Shown here piece after piece: positions 46,309 to 57,076 of a stretch of DNA of 64,000 nucleotides. The notes under the pieces were generated by a model. The model saw only the letters and a list, made by a program, of their open reading frames with translations, was not told the origin of the DNA and did not search any database. The stretch's first letter is position 1. Each line of letters opens with the position of its first letter. The stretch comes from Agrostemma githago. Taxonomy: Eukaryota; Streptophyta; Magnoliopsida; Caryophyllales; Caryophyllaceae. A program made the position numbers and the translations under genes. The stretch covers positions 31,412,424 through 31,476,423 of the forward strand of contig OY288244.1 in NCBI GenBank assembly GCA_958450325.1, read 5' to 3'.

Positions 46309-46843
46309 GAGTATTATAGCCCTTCATTCCCTCGATAGCTTCATCCACAAGGCCACCAATACATCAAGATCTAAAATCTCGTCCCCAAAAGCTTCAAAAA
46401 CCGACTCCCATGCCCAAATCCAAGCTTCTATCATCAACTACTCTCCTTGAAACTTCATCTTCACTAACAACCTATCAAATAAACTCAATAACCATCATCA
46501 AATTCCCTCCCTCACATCGCTCATCAAATTTCCAAATTACAAGAATTCCACAAACACACAAATCCAAAGACCGCACAAATACAACTACAAACACAGAGGA
46601 TAAGGAAAAGATATATACAACTCGACGGTTCTTGAGGAACTCCGTCAAACCTAGGATGGTGGTTTTTTTTTTCAATCATTTTTTCATCAACACGGCATAC
46701 AACTCCATCGCCTTCAAGAGCCCGGAGTAACAAATCAAAGGCTCGAGAGAAGTCTTCAATCAAGCTTGTGGAATACCAACCTCCACTCCAAGGGTCATCA
46801 CAACCTTGCCTAGAAGTTCCAGGTGCATCCCGATCTACTAAGT
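46309..46843 (-). other. A1 region between protease and internal array
   Basis: Contains the end of the gag-pro reading (VWVYPEGSKVQFKPLNLVDR) and remains shared with A2 53230-53790 (FDGVPQEPSS / FGLTEFLKN). In a complete Athila this interval would hold RT to integrase, several kilobases. Only about 500 bp are present. Confidence 0.55.
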
Positions 46844-47545
46844 TCAACGGCTTGAACTGTACTTTCGATCCTTCGGGATATACCCAAACTTCCACTTATC
46901 TTCACAAGGCCTCAAGGGAGGCTCAACTTTCTTCTTGCCAATCGACTTGTCATCAAACACATCACATGGGCATTCATCCACCCCAAGCTCAGAATCATCA
47001 TCTTCAATTCCCCACAAGTTGTCCTCTTTCAAGCTTTCACTCGACTCATTCCCTAGATCTTTGTCGTTGAAGGCATGGATCATATTGCATGACTCATCAT
47101 AAGTAGGCGAGGTGTTGCCTTGGAGGTCAAACAATAGCTTCTCATCACCTAGCTCAAAAGTAATCCTACCCTTCTTGACATCGATCATTGCACCGGCGGT
47201 ATGTAGAAACGGGCGCCCTAGGATAATAGGAGTGATAGCATCCTCCGGCATGTCAAGCACGAGAAAGTCAATCGGGATGAAGAATTTCTCTATTCTTAAT
47301 GGCACATCCTCTAACATTCCTAATGGTCGATTTAGCGAACGATCGGCCATTTGGAGTGTGATCAAGGTACATTTAAGATCTTTCATCCCAAGTCGCTCAC
47401 AAATAGAATAGGGGAGAATGCTCACACTCGCCCCCAAATCACATAACGCCCTATCAATCTTCAAGTTCCCTATGGTGCATGGGATTGAGAAACTACCCAG
47501 ATCCTTTAACTTAGGAAGTGTAAAGCCTTGAACGAGCTCGATCAC
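46844..47545 (-). pseudogene. A1 protease (retropepsin-like) region
   Basis: 233 codons: LGSFSIPCTIGNLKIDRALC, then the active-site block CDLGASVSILPYS (about 47437), PLGMLEDVPLRIEKFFIPID, PIILGRPFLHTAGAMIDVKK and an acidic tail ending in KFGYIPKDRK. All protease motifs look intact. It is out of frame with the upstream gag: compared with A2, about 19 bp between two GGAA repeats have been lost near 47572, leaving a TAG at 47560-47562. The tail never reaches an RT domain. Confidence 0.8.
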
Positions 47546-47559
47546 CTCTCTTGTGAACG

Positions 47560-49800
47560 CTATGGTCTCTTCCTAGCCAAGATTTCTGTCATAAACTTTC
47601 CATAGGCCGGGACTTGGGTAATTAACTCGGTGAAAGGGATGCTCACATCCAACTTCTTCACAATATCAAGGAACTTGTCATATTGAACATCCACCTTTGT
47701 CTTCATTTGCCTTGTTGGGAAAGGCAACTTGATATGTATCTTGTCTTGCTCATTAGGTTTGGATTTTTCAATTGACATTTTCTTCTTTCCTTTGTCTTCT
47801 TTTTGGGGTGGGGGAAGCCTGTCTTCAATAGGTTTTTCAACCTCCCACAAGACTTGCTCCTCCTTGAGATTTCCCCAATCTTCATTGTCTTGAGATGGAG
47901 ATACAACTTCTTTCATGGCTTGTTTCTCAATAGGAAACAAGGGAGAATCATAGGATGCACCACTCCTCAAGGTGATGGCATTCACGTGAGTATCTCTTGC
48001 CTTGTTTTCCATTTGAAGGTTAGTATAGAATTCATGTTGAGCTTTTTGCATCTCCAATTGGCTTCTTTGAATATTCAAAATTACCTTTTGCATCTACGGA
48101 TCTCTTGGTGGGGATTGTTGATTGTGTGGGGTATTGGTAATGGCTAGGGTAATGCCATAATCATGAATTGGAGACCGGCTTCTTTGCTTGTTTTCTTGTT
48201 GAGTATTTTGGGACCCTTGTTGTTGTTGAAAGTTCCCTTGGAACCCTTGAGAGTTGCCTTGATTATGATTGTGGTAACCTTGTTTGTTGCTTTGATATCC
48301 TTGAGAATGTTGGTTTCCTTGGAAACCACCTTGATGATTGAAGTTCCCTTGATTATGGAACCCTTGATTGTTGTTGAAGGCACCTTGGTTATGTTGTTGG
48401 AAGTTGTTAAAAGGCTTTGGATTGCCTTGATAACCTTGGTAGCCTTGGTTGTTGTCCCTTAAGGGAGGAGGAACATAGGGTACACGGTATTGTTGTTGAG
48501 CTTGTTGTTGGGAAGCTTGGAACATATGTTGATTTGGCACGTTTTGAGGCTTGTGGGGGAAATATGGAACACCTTGCTTGTAGGCTTGAAAAGCATTCAC
48601 TTGCTCAATACTACCTCGACAATGTTGAGGTTCACGCACAAATATCCCGCAAATCTCACATATCCCAAAATAAGATGATGGTGTAACCGTTCCCAAAGGA
48701 TTAATTTGATGGATCGATTGTTGATTGGAGGAACTAGTGCTTTGACCTTGATTAAAGTGGTGTTGGAGCTTCTTGTCAATAGTATCCATGTGTGTCTTTA
48801 ATTGTGCTCCAAGGGCGGCACTTAATTGTGTAATGGCATCAATCTCATGCTTTCCCCCTTTACTTTCCTTCCTTGGCCTTGAGTATTGGGAGTTATGGAC
48901 CGCCATTTCTTCGATCCTTGACCAAGTTTGGTCATCATCTACCTCTTTGAACCTTCCATTGGAGCCCATATTGAGTATGGCTCTCGAGTCCTCATATAGA
49001 CCGTTCCAAAATTGGACTAAGAACCATTGTGAAAGTCCATGGTGGGGGCACGATCTAACCAAAGACTTGAACCGCTCCCATGCTTCATAAAGGCTTTCTT
49101 CATCCCGTTCTTGGAAACCGGTAATGGAGGCCCTTAGCAAATTCGTCTTTTCCGGAGGATAAATTTTTTGGTAGAACGCCAATGCAAGTTTCTTCCAAGT
49201 ATCAATCCCCATGGTTGCCCTATCGAGACTCTTGATCCATTGCTTCGCTTTTCAAATGAGAGAGAACGGGAAAAGTACCCAACGAATTTGATCTTGAGTA
49301 ACCCCGGGTTGAGATATAGCGTCACAATAATCGGAGAAGGTCTCCATGTGTTGATGCGGGTCTTCGGTGGGCAAACCACTAAATTGATTTCTTTCAACAA
49401 GTTGGATGAATTGTGTCATTGCCACAAAATTTCCGGCATAAGCGGCCGGTAAAGTGCTTGGTCCGGGCAAGACATCCTTGGTAAAGGTAGAATAGGATGA
49501 GAACTTCGGCATTGTTGGATTTAAGGGAGATGATGGTGTAGATGGTGTTGATGTAGATGTTGATGGAGAACTAGGTTGAGAAGAGTGGTTAGAAGAAGTA
49601 CCAAAGGGATTGATGAAGGTCCCTTCGGTATTGCCTTGAGGTTGTTTGTTAAAGTCGTATCCTTGGGCTTGTTCTTCAATGGTATTGCTAGTACCCGGTT
49701 GAGAATTTCTAACCCGGTCAATCGTCCGTTGGCGAAAGGCTCTAAAGAGTCTCTCCGGCTCTGGATTGAAGAGAAATAAGTCGTCTCTCCTCCTAGGCAT
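47560..49800 (-). pseudogene. A1 gag
   Basis: One long frame broken by two in-frame stops, TGA at 49252-49254 and TAG at 48094-48096. Capsid part: AGNFVAMTQFIQLVERNQFS, GLPTEDPHQHMETFSDYCDA and RWVLFPFSL before the first stop; WKKLALAFYQKIYPPEKTNL, EESLYEAWERFKSLVRSCPH and FWNGL after it. The zinc knuckle (CEICGIFVREPQHC) has Arg where His is expected. A long Gln/Asn/Gly-rich tail follows (GNFNHQGGFQGNQHSQGYQS), then a linker with FPTRQMKTKVDVQYDKFLDI and the start of the protease region. Length is typical for Athila gag. Confidence 0.85.
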
Positions 49801-50008
49801 GCACTACACACTTGGAACAAACGTGAGAACACCTAGTGCTTTATGGGCACTAGGCAAAGACAATAAACGAACACAACCCAAGACAAAGAGAGAAGAAAGA
49901 TAAAGAAACTAAGAAAAAGCCTACAAAATATGCACAAAGGATGGAAGAAAAACACAAGAAAGGTAACTAAGTCAAGCTAATAAGCAAACTATGTCTAAAC
50001 ATGCACCG

Positions 50009-50026
50009 TCCCCGGCAACGGCGTCA
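50009..50026 (-). other. A1 primer-binding site
   Basis: The minus strand reads tgacgccgttgccgggga, one mismatch to the tRNA-Asp Athila site, three bases from the LTR end at 50030. 49801-50008 between it and gag is leader. Confidence 0.88.
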
Positions 50027-50029
50027 AAT

Positions 50030-51678
50030 TGATGGTAGGGAATTGCCGTGGGTCCCCACCAACAACTAGAGTCCAACTAATCCTAACGGGTAGCTAGGGT
50101 AAGTCGGGTCGAGTCCACGGGGACGGTAGAAGGTGTCTAGACTACGGTCTACCTAAAAACAAGGCTAGGCTACCAAAACAACACAAAGAGAAGGAGAATT
50201 GACAAGAATTGATTATCTAAGATGATTGGAAGAGGGGAAACTAGATTGACAATGAACTAGATGCAATAAGGACTAAATGGAACACTAAAACTAAAACAAT
50301 TAACTAACTAGATAGACAATAGCTAACAAGATGAAGAATTCAATATGGGAAGGAGTAGGGTTAGCTTGGGTTCATAAGTGTAGTAGGATAATTGGGAGAT
50401 CGAGGGTGTAGGTGTCACCTAGTTACTAAGGTCGGTCCGCGCTCTGGCGTCAAAGCCAAAGTCCGCACTCTCGTGTCAAAGACTAAACCCGAATATTCAT
50501 GCAAGATGTTACCCAATACACAAGGATTCAACCACAAATCAATCACACAATGAGAAGAGGAAGACAAGCATGAGGAGCATGACCACTACTACTCAAACAA
50601 GCAATTCAACAAACACATAGTGTGCTCAATAAGTGACTAGCAACAAAGAATGCACCTTTACCCACAATCAAACCCTAATCATCCATAATCAACACTCAAT
50701 CCCCCTACTAACCCCACAATAAGTCTACTCACACATTATCAAACTAATACTAACACTCGCAAGATAAATCAACATAATAATCCAAACATTCATTATGAAC
50801 TAACAAGAACAATGAACAATATGTAAAGATTAGAACTTGAATAACTAAACAAGGATTAAGAGAAAAGAGATTAAGAAGATTATACCAACTAATAAGAGGA
50901 TGAAAATATGAGAACTTGTATTATAAGAACACCCAAAAACCTCCACCAAAAGTTGTCAAGGATTGATGGATTCTCCAAGAGATCCCTTAATACAAGCTTT
51001 ACTAACTAGATTAATCTAAGATTAACAAGGATTAAGAAAATATTAATGTAAACTAAGCTAAGGATGAAGAGAGTCTAATTAGGGTTTTGAATAATGTAGA
51101 GGAGTCTAAGATGCTTAAACAATACAAAGGGAGAGTATTTATATGGTTAACAAGCAAAGGAATTGAAAAGAAGTCACGCGGTGCTGTATTGGGCCCTTCC
51201 CGGTCGGGATGGATGGTCCCGGTCGGGATGGATGGTTCCGGTCGGGATGATACATCCTTCCCGGTCGGGAAGCTTCCTTCCTGGTCGGGATGACCCATCA
51301 GAAGACGCTTCTTTCTTCCACTCCTTCCCGACCAGGAAGGCTACTCTTCCCGCCCGGGAAGGGTGTTGTAGGCCTCCAATATGGTCCCAAAGGTCTCTCC
51401 TTGCTCTTGTTAGGCTTCTCATTGATTCTCGGTGCTTGGGATCGGGTTCCAAGGGCTCGGGATCGAGTCTAAGCCACCGGGTGATCGTCGCTTCTCTTCG
51501 TTGGCTCCAAATGTGTCGGAAACGAGTCGAAATCATTTTATCTCTCCAATAATGGTCCTAGGAACCTAAAACAAACTAGAAGAAGCGTAAGTAGCCTCAA
51601 AAACCGCTCCAAAGAGTGATTCCACAAAAGAAACCGGGACCAAACACAACAAATAAGCACTAAAAACCACACTTATCA
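50030..51678 (-). repeat. A1 5' LTR
   Basis: 1649 bp; TATA box TATAAATA on the minus strand (51143-51136), 54 bp after the palindrome array. Transcription would start just beyond. Target duplication CCTGC follows at 51679-51683. Confidence 0.95.
51197..51360. repeat. Palindromic array in the A1 5' LTR
   Basis: Seven copies: 51198, 51217, 51236 (ttccggtcggga), 51259, 51279 (tcctggtcggga), 51326 (tcccgaccagga) and 51348 (tcccgcccggga). The 3' LTR of the same element has only five. Confidence 0.88.
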
Positions 51679-51683
51679 CCTGC

Positions 51684-52402
51684 TTGTCATGTGAAATCGG
51701 ATGGAAAGAATGTAAACACAACTACTTTGACGACAAAACTTACCTGTCCTTAAAACAACCGACGTAGCAAAAGGCGTAGGATTGAAACAACGGATGTTAC
51801 GGTATTTCCACCGCAACGAAAGAACTAGGATATCAGCCCACCGATTGATTAGTAGAGGCCGTTACAGTGCGGGCGGGATTGAGTGTTGACATCTATCGGA
51901 TGTTGGCTTCCCAATACGTACCCTCACCCCTTACTTAGAATCGATGGTTTCCGGATGTCCGAAACCATTGGCAACGAGAGTCATTCCAGGCATGGAGTGC
52001 TTAAGGGTACAAGTCTTTATCTTTAGGTCCCGTGCCACTCAACTTTGAGCCGGTAAGGGATCAAAGTTGACTTGAACGGTTTTCGAGTCCCCATAATTGA
52101 CTCGGTGGCGACTCCACAAATCAACGACAACTTCAGTTCACTAAATAGGTCGCCTCACCAAACAAAATGGCCTTTAAACATTTACAACCACGACTCGGTC
52201 GATTCCCAAACGGAAACACGGGTGTCCCACCCGTCTAGTACAAGTCCGGATCGTCATCCAATTTGAGGTCCGACACTCCGCCCCATATGCGAGATCGAAC
52301 CGGCCCCCGGCTGGGAGGGGGCCGCGTGGGTGGCCGCCGCCACACGTTGAAAACCGAGACGGTCCCGCGCGGGGCGCTGGGCGGTGCGGACGGACGTCCA
52401 CA
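51684..52402 (+). repeat. T1 3' LTR, second part
   Basis: Continues the LTR after A1 (ttgtcatgtgaaatcg) and ends gtccaca at 52402, the same end as the 5' LTR at 29022. Sum of the two parts 2159 bp against 2163. Confidence 0.93.
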
Positions 52403-53789
52403 CCAGGTCCGATACGAGAAAAGATATGGATGGGGGAAGAAATAAAAAGAAGAAAAAAAAGAAATGGGAGGGGAGGGCTAGGTGTAATCAAGTTACCTAG
52501 TCCTGATTCCACCTGAATCCGACTAAATTCTACCAAAAGGAAATAAAAAAAAAGAAAAAGTGAAAAGAACTTGTCAATTTGGATTTTTCAAATGATTCTC
52601 TATGTAATCACGTCGTCGAGAATCGGGAGCAAAGACCACAAAGGCCCCGAGGGCCACCATGACACCAAAAGGATAAAGGGAAGGGGAACATACAAAGAGA
52701 GACTAGCAATAAAAGACGGAAAACAAAGGAGAGTCGCCTACCAAACGGTTAGCAACTCAATCATCTCCATCGTCTCAATGATCGTTATCGGCACCTTGCT
52801 CGTCTTTGTCATCGATATTCCTCCTCTTCTTAAATCTAGTGGCATGGTTGAAGTGTCGGGCTTGCAATGGTAAATGAGGTTGGGATTTAAGGGGAAACTC
52901 GGTGTATAGTGATGAGAAGCTGAGATGAAGGTGTATAATTGTAGTTTAAGGGTGAAATGATAGTGGCAAAGGTGAGTAGGGAGGTTGGGAGGGGGTATAA
53001 AGTGGTGGGGTGGGGCTTAAATGAAGAAGAGAAGGCAAATGAGGCTTGCAGGAGCCCATCCCGGTCGAGAAGGACCATCACGGTCGGGAGGAGTCCTTCC
53101 CGGTCGGGAAGACTATGATCCCGGGCGGGATGGCTAGTCAGAAGCCCCTGATTTCATGCTCACTTTATTCCGGTCGTGATGTTAATGATCACGGTCGGGA
53201 TGGCACCCGTCTCGAGTCTTGAGGCCTTCATCCATTATTAGTATACCTAACCTTCCACCCAAATGACAAGTACTACTCTCGGGATCCAAGATCCCGTCCC
53301 CAAAAGCTTGTGCCAAGCTCAAAAACCAACTTCCTCCACCAAGCCTTGAAGCTTCTATCATCCATAACCCTTTCTAATTCTTCATCTTCACTTCAAACCT
53401 ATCAAGTAAGCTCAAAAGCTTCCATCAAAACTCCCTCCCTCACATCGCTCATCAAAATACCAAATTACAAGAATTCACAAAACACACAAACCAATCCTAG
53501 AAATCAAACACACTAATACAACTCAATAATTGAAAGAGAGAGAAAAGAGATATATACAACACGACGGTTCTTGAGGAACTCCGTCAAACCAAAGATGGTG
53601 AATTCTTCATTCATTTCCCATATTGTTGCACACAACTCCATAGCCTTCAAGGGCACGGAGCAACAAGTCGAAAGCTCTTCAACAATCTTCATTAAAGCAT
53701 GTGGAACACCAGCATATACTCTAAGGTTCTTCATAACCTTGTCTTGACGTCCCCAGAGCATCCCGATCCACTATGTTCAACGGCTTGAA
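52403..53789 (-). other. A2 right part: stem-loop, micro-ORF and internal array
   Basis: Homologous to A1 45514-46843. The second stem-loop is at 52478-52500 (ctaggtg-taatcaagt-tacctag, one arm mismatch), the micro-ORF at 52738-52812, TATA-like ccactttataccccctccc on the minus strand near 53014-52996, and the internal palindrome array at 53059-53200 with about six units, several decayed (tcacggtcggga, ttccggtcgtga). The short interval up to 53789 holds the remnant FGLTEFLKNRRVVYI, as in A1. Confidence 0.75.
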
Positions 53790-54900
53790 CTAGTATTTGC
53801 AATTTTTTGGGATATACCCAAACTTCCATTCCTCTTCATGGGGCTTCAAGGGAGGCTCAACTTTCCTCTTACCAAGCAACTTATCTTCATTCAAGTTATC
53901 ATGATTCAACTCACCAAGATGGATGGGATTAAAACCCGTGCAAGCGGGATTAATTACCTCCGAGCTACTTTCAAGCTCCTCACAATCAAGCTTATTACAA
54001 GCTTTCAAATTATCACACAAGGACATTCTCTTTTCACTTGCTTCATCCCAATTTTTGACAACATCGTTCTTTTCACCCAATTTCTTCCCTAGGTCGGTGT
54101 CCTTCAAGGCATGGATCATATTACATGACTCTTCATTTGTAGGCGAGGTGTTGCCTTGGAGGTCAAACACAAGCTTCTCGTCGCCTAACTCAAAAGTGAT
54201 CCTACCCTTATTGACATCGATCATTGCACCGACGGTGTGTAGAAATGGGCGCCCAAGGATAATGCGTGTGGTTGCATCCTCCGGCATATCGATTACAAGG
54301 AAGTCAACCGCAATGAAGAATTTCCCGATCCTTAACGGCACATCCTCTAACATTCCTAATGGTCGATTGAGTGAATGATCCGTCATTTGGAGTGTAATCG
54401 AGGTACACTTGAGCTCTTTCATTCAAAGTTGCTCACAAATAGAATAAGGGAGAATGCTTACGCCCGCCCCTAAATCACACAACGCCCTCTCGATCTTCAA
54501 ATTCCCGATGGTGCATGGGATTGAGAAACTACCCGGATCCTTGAGCATAGGTAAGGTGGAGCCTTGAATAAGATCACTCACCTCTCTTGTAAACGCTATG
54601 GTCTCTTCCTTGTCTAAGGATCGTTTCCTAGCCAAAATTTTCCTCATGAATTTTCCATAGGTCAGGACTTGGGTAATTAACTCGGTGAAAGGGATGCTCA
54701 CATCTAACTTCTTCACAATATCGACGAACTTGTCAAATTGAACATACGCCTTTGTCTTCAATTGCCTCGATGGGAATGGCAACTTGATGTTGATCTTGTC
54801 AAGTTCATTAGGCTTGGATTTTTAACTTGACACCTTCTTCTTTGCTTTATCTTCTTCTTGGGGCGGGGGAAGCTTGTCTTCAACCGATTTTTCAATTTCC
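53790..54900 (-). pseudogene. A2 protease region and end of gag
   Basis: 54782-54423 reads FPSRQLKTKAYVQFDKFVDI, then ILARKRSLDKEETIAFTREV and CDLGAGVSILPYS, with Gly for Ser in the active-site block; a stop at 54423-54425 follows EQL. 54422-53790 continues with PLGMLEDVPLRIGKFFIAVD and GRPFLHTVGAMIDVNKGRIT, then an acidic insert longer than in A1 and the ending EWKFGYIPKNCKY. Here the segment that A1 has deleted (SLDKEE) is present. The sequence is cut at 54900 by the copia LTR; upstream gag is outside the window. Confidence 0.8.
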
Positions 54901-56206
54901 TGATGGGTTCGAAACCCACTAATTAGACTCCTCTAATTAGTTACTAAATTACTTGTTAATTTAGTAAATAAAGATCTAGTTACATGCATGACATCAAATG
55001 ACAAAAACTAGATATAAGAAGAGATTTCCTTACATAAACAATGAGGAAATATTGGGCACAACAAGAAAACTCCTTTTCTTATTGTTCTTGAGCTAATAAT
55101 AGTATGGATGATCCTCCAAAACCTTGAATCTTCAAAGTAGAAGATCTCCTTCAAGTTGCACCAAGAATCAACCCAAATAATCACTAGTATTATTAACTAG
55201 ATAATAGTAGTGATAAAACAATACTAATATTATGAATCTATTACTTCACTAGTAAAAGATGAATACTAGTATTTAGAGAGAGTTTTGAGAGATGAGGTGA
55301 AAAGCCAAAACTAATGCATGCATAATGAATTGGTGAGATAAAAAGAGAACAAAAAGCCCCCTTTTTACCCACCAAAACCGGCCACCCCCACATGGGAAGA
55401 CCAAAATGCATTATTTTATTTGCATGCTTATGACAAGTGTCTAGTGTCATTATTACTATTATTTATGCATGTAGTAAAAATAAGACCAACCACTATTGCC
55501 ATTATTTTTACTAGTGTACCATACACATGTACATAAAATGGGTCCATTTTATTTTGTCATTTGTCATACAAATGTAATGTGTGACATGATCAATTATCTC
55601 TATAATTGATCACATCAAATAATATACTCTTAACTCTTTAAGTAGTACATTACTATTATATCTATATATAATAGGTCCCATAATAATAATAATAATCAAT
55701 TAGCTAAATTTACAACTCCTTGTAAATATATTAACGGCTAATTACCACTATCCATAAAAGCATACAAAACCTCAACTAATTTAGTAATTAACGTTTAAAT
55801 ACTAAATTAGGTCTTATTTAATCGTATTAAAATAAGACGTAAAATTTATTCAGTCAATTATCGTATAATAGACTAATAAACTTAATCGGACAGAGTTCCA
55901 AACTCTATCTCCAATAAATAACTCTCGTTACCATGCATATATCACTATATACGCAAGGAACTAATTAGCTGTATCAGATACAAATAATTAGTCTTCTATT
56001 TGGGTCTCATCCTATAGGTGTGACCAAAAGGGATCAGCTGATCACCGCCGTCATACGACAGTAACGTCTAACTCTAGTCAGCTGAGCGTTACCGATTTAC
56101 GTTAATCAACTGACGTGGAGTATCAATGTACTAATTATCCCAAATATATTCCGCTCATGAGATTTAATATATCAATGCACTATTGTGGAGGACACTCGCT
56201 CCAACA
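54901..56206 (-). repeat. Copia 3' LTR
   Basis: 1306 bp, on the minus strand TGTTGGAGCGAGTG to AACCCATCA. Identical in layout to 62803-64000 (constant offset 7902, no indels). The only difference noticed is g at 55011 against a at 62913. An open frame at 55241-55450 is repeated at 63143-63352 simply because it lies in the LTR. Confidence 0.95.
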
Positions 56207-56221
56207 ATCTCCCACTTGTCC
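56207..56221 (-). other. Copia polypurine tract
   Basis: The minus strand reads ggacaagtgggagat, directly followed by the LTR start TGTTGGAG. Confidence 0.85.
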
Positions 56222-57076
56222 GATACAAGTTGTGCATGTAGCCACTATATTGCGGAGTACTCCTACTCCATCAATGTCTCCTACTTGTCTACACAAGTTG
56301 TGCGCTACCGATTCTCTTGTCTCTTTGATGTCACATCCTCCCACTCATCACAAGGTGTCTTTCAGGTCGCACTTGTGATTTAAATATATAATAAGAGTGG
56401 TTTTCTCGATCTGGAGAATAACTGTTTGACCGGAAAATCTACCATAGATCTATTTCCGAGCGTGGCCACGCATTTCCAGTTACTTCTCCTCGAGTGGCCC
56501 AAGGACGTATGTACCCAACGTGGGTGGACAATTCCTGTTGACCCAACTTATACTGTATAATGCAGATCACCATGACCCAGAAGATGCCCATCAGCCTCCT
56601 TTCACGGCACGACTTAGGACACCAACCTAAGCCAATCGGAAACTGCACCGACTCAGATAAATGGTCGCCAGTCTAAAGAATCGACTCATAGGAATAAAAT
56701 AGAAATCCCCGCCACGACCAGGCTTCAACTAATTTGATAAGGGACTCTATTGTGGTCACTGCCCGGCAGAGTGACAATCAGTCTGCCTATGTAAATGACC
56801 AGTCATCTCCATGACCCCATGGTCTTGAACTAACCATCGATCAACTTACAATCTTGTCACTCCGAGTCGTCACCTCATTAAGTGACAAGGGGCAAAAATA
56901 CTATGTTCAAACGTTCACTTGAATAGGGTTCAAGATTGTCTCACAATCCATTCGAATGAACAAAGTATGGGTTTAGTCAAACTAAACAAAAAGTTCATAT
57001 TGAAACTCGAACAATGAATGCTATTATCATAAATGTAAAAATTGCTACAATATCCAATTATTACATCTTAGATAAC
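56222..57076 (-). other. Copia 3' untranslated region
   Basis: About 850 bp between the pol stop and the polypurine tract. No coding frame seen. Confidence 0.6.

Larger units (their letters stand above)
41994..51678 (-). mobile_element. Complete Athila family-B element A1, non-autonomous
   Basis: 9685 bp with both LTRs and a perfect target duplication CCTGC (41989-41993 and 51679-51683), inserted in the 3' LTR of T1. On the minus strand: 5' LTR 51678-50030, primer-binding site, gag 49800-48094, linker and protease to 46844, palindrome array 46308-46165, TATA-like boxes, micro-ORF 45919-45845, paired stem-loops, long noncoding region, polypurine tract, 3' LTR 43605-41994. RT, RNase H, integrase and the ATHILA accessory ORF are absent. 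It must depend on another element for reverse transcription and integration. Confidence 0.95.
26860..52402 (+). mobile_element. Tat/Ogre-lineage Ty3/gypsy element T1, defective, carrying an antisense PMD gene
   Basis: 5' LTR 26860-29022, primer-binding site 29026-29043, gag remnant 30523-31154, RNase H/integrase remnant about 31690-33480, tandem repeats 33579-33833, antisense ORFs 34039-39203, tandem repeats 39846-40202, polypurine tract 40540-40550, 3' LTR 40554-41993 plus 51684-52402. The 3' LTR is interrupted by A1. Target duplication CTAGG/CCAGG with one mismatch. Without A1 the element is about 15.9 kb. LTRs differ at several bases per hundred by eye. Protease and most of RT are absent. 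Confidence 0.9.
23431..54900 (-). mobile_element. Athila family-B element A2, split by T1 and by a copia element
   Basis: A minus-strand element homologous to A1 throughout. Left part 23431-26859 (3' LTR, polypurine tract, 3' region), right part 52403-54900 (hairpin, micro-ORF, array, protease, end of gag). The two parts join exactly as A1 runs around 45513: ggtgtaatcaagtcacc, then a short CTAGG/CCAGG step, then gaaaagatatggatggg. T1 separates them. At 54901 a copia element interrupts gag-pro, so the 5' part and 5' LTR of A2 lie outside the window. Like A1 it has protease but no RT or integrase. Confidence 0.9.

Noticed and set aside
48163..48462. Plus-strand ORFs rich in Leu/Val opposite A1 gag
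   Set aside because: Antisense shadow of the Gln/Asn-rich repeat in gag.
55241..55450. A 69-codon ORF present twice, also at 63143-63352
   Set aside because: Duplicated only because it lies in the copia LTR. No start context or homology.
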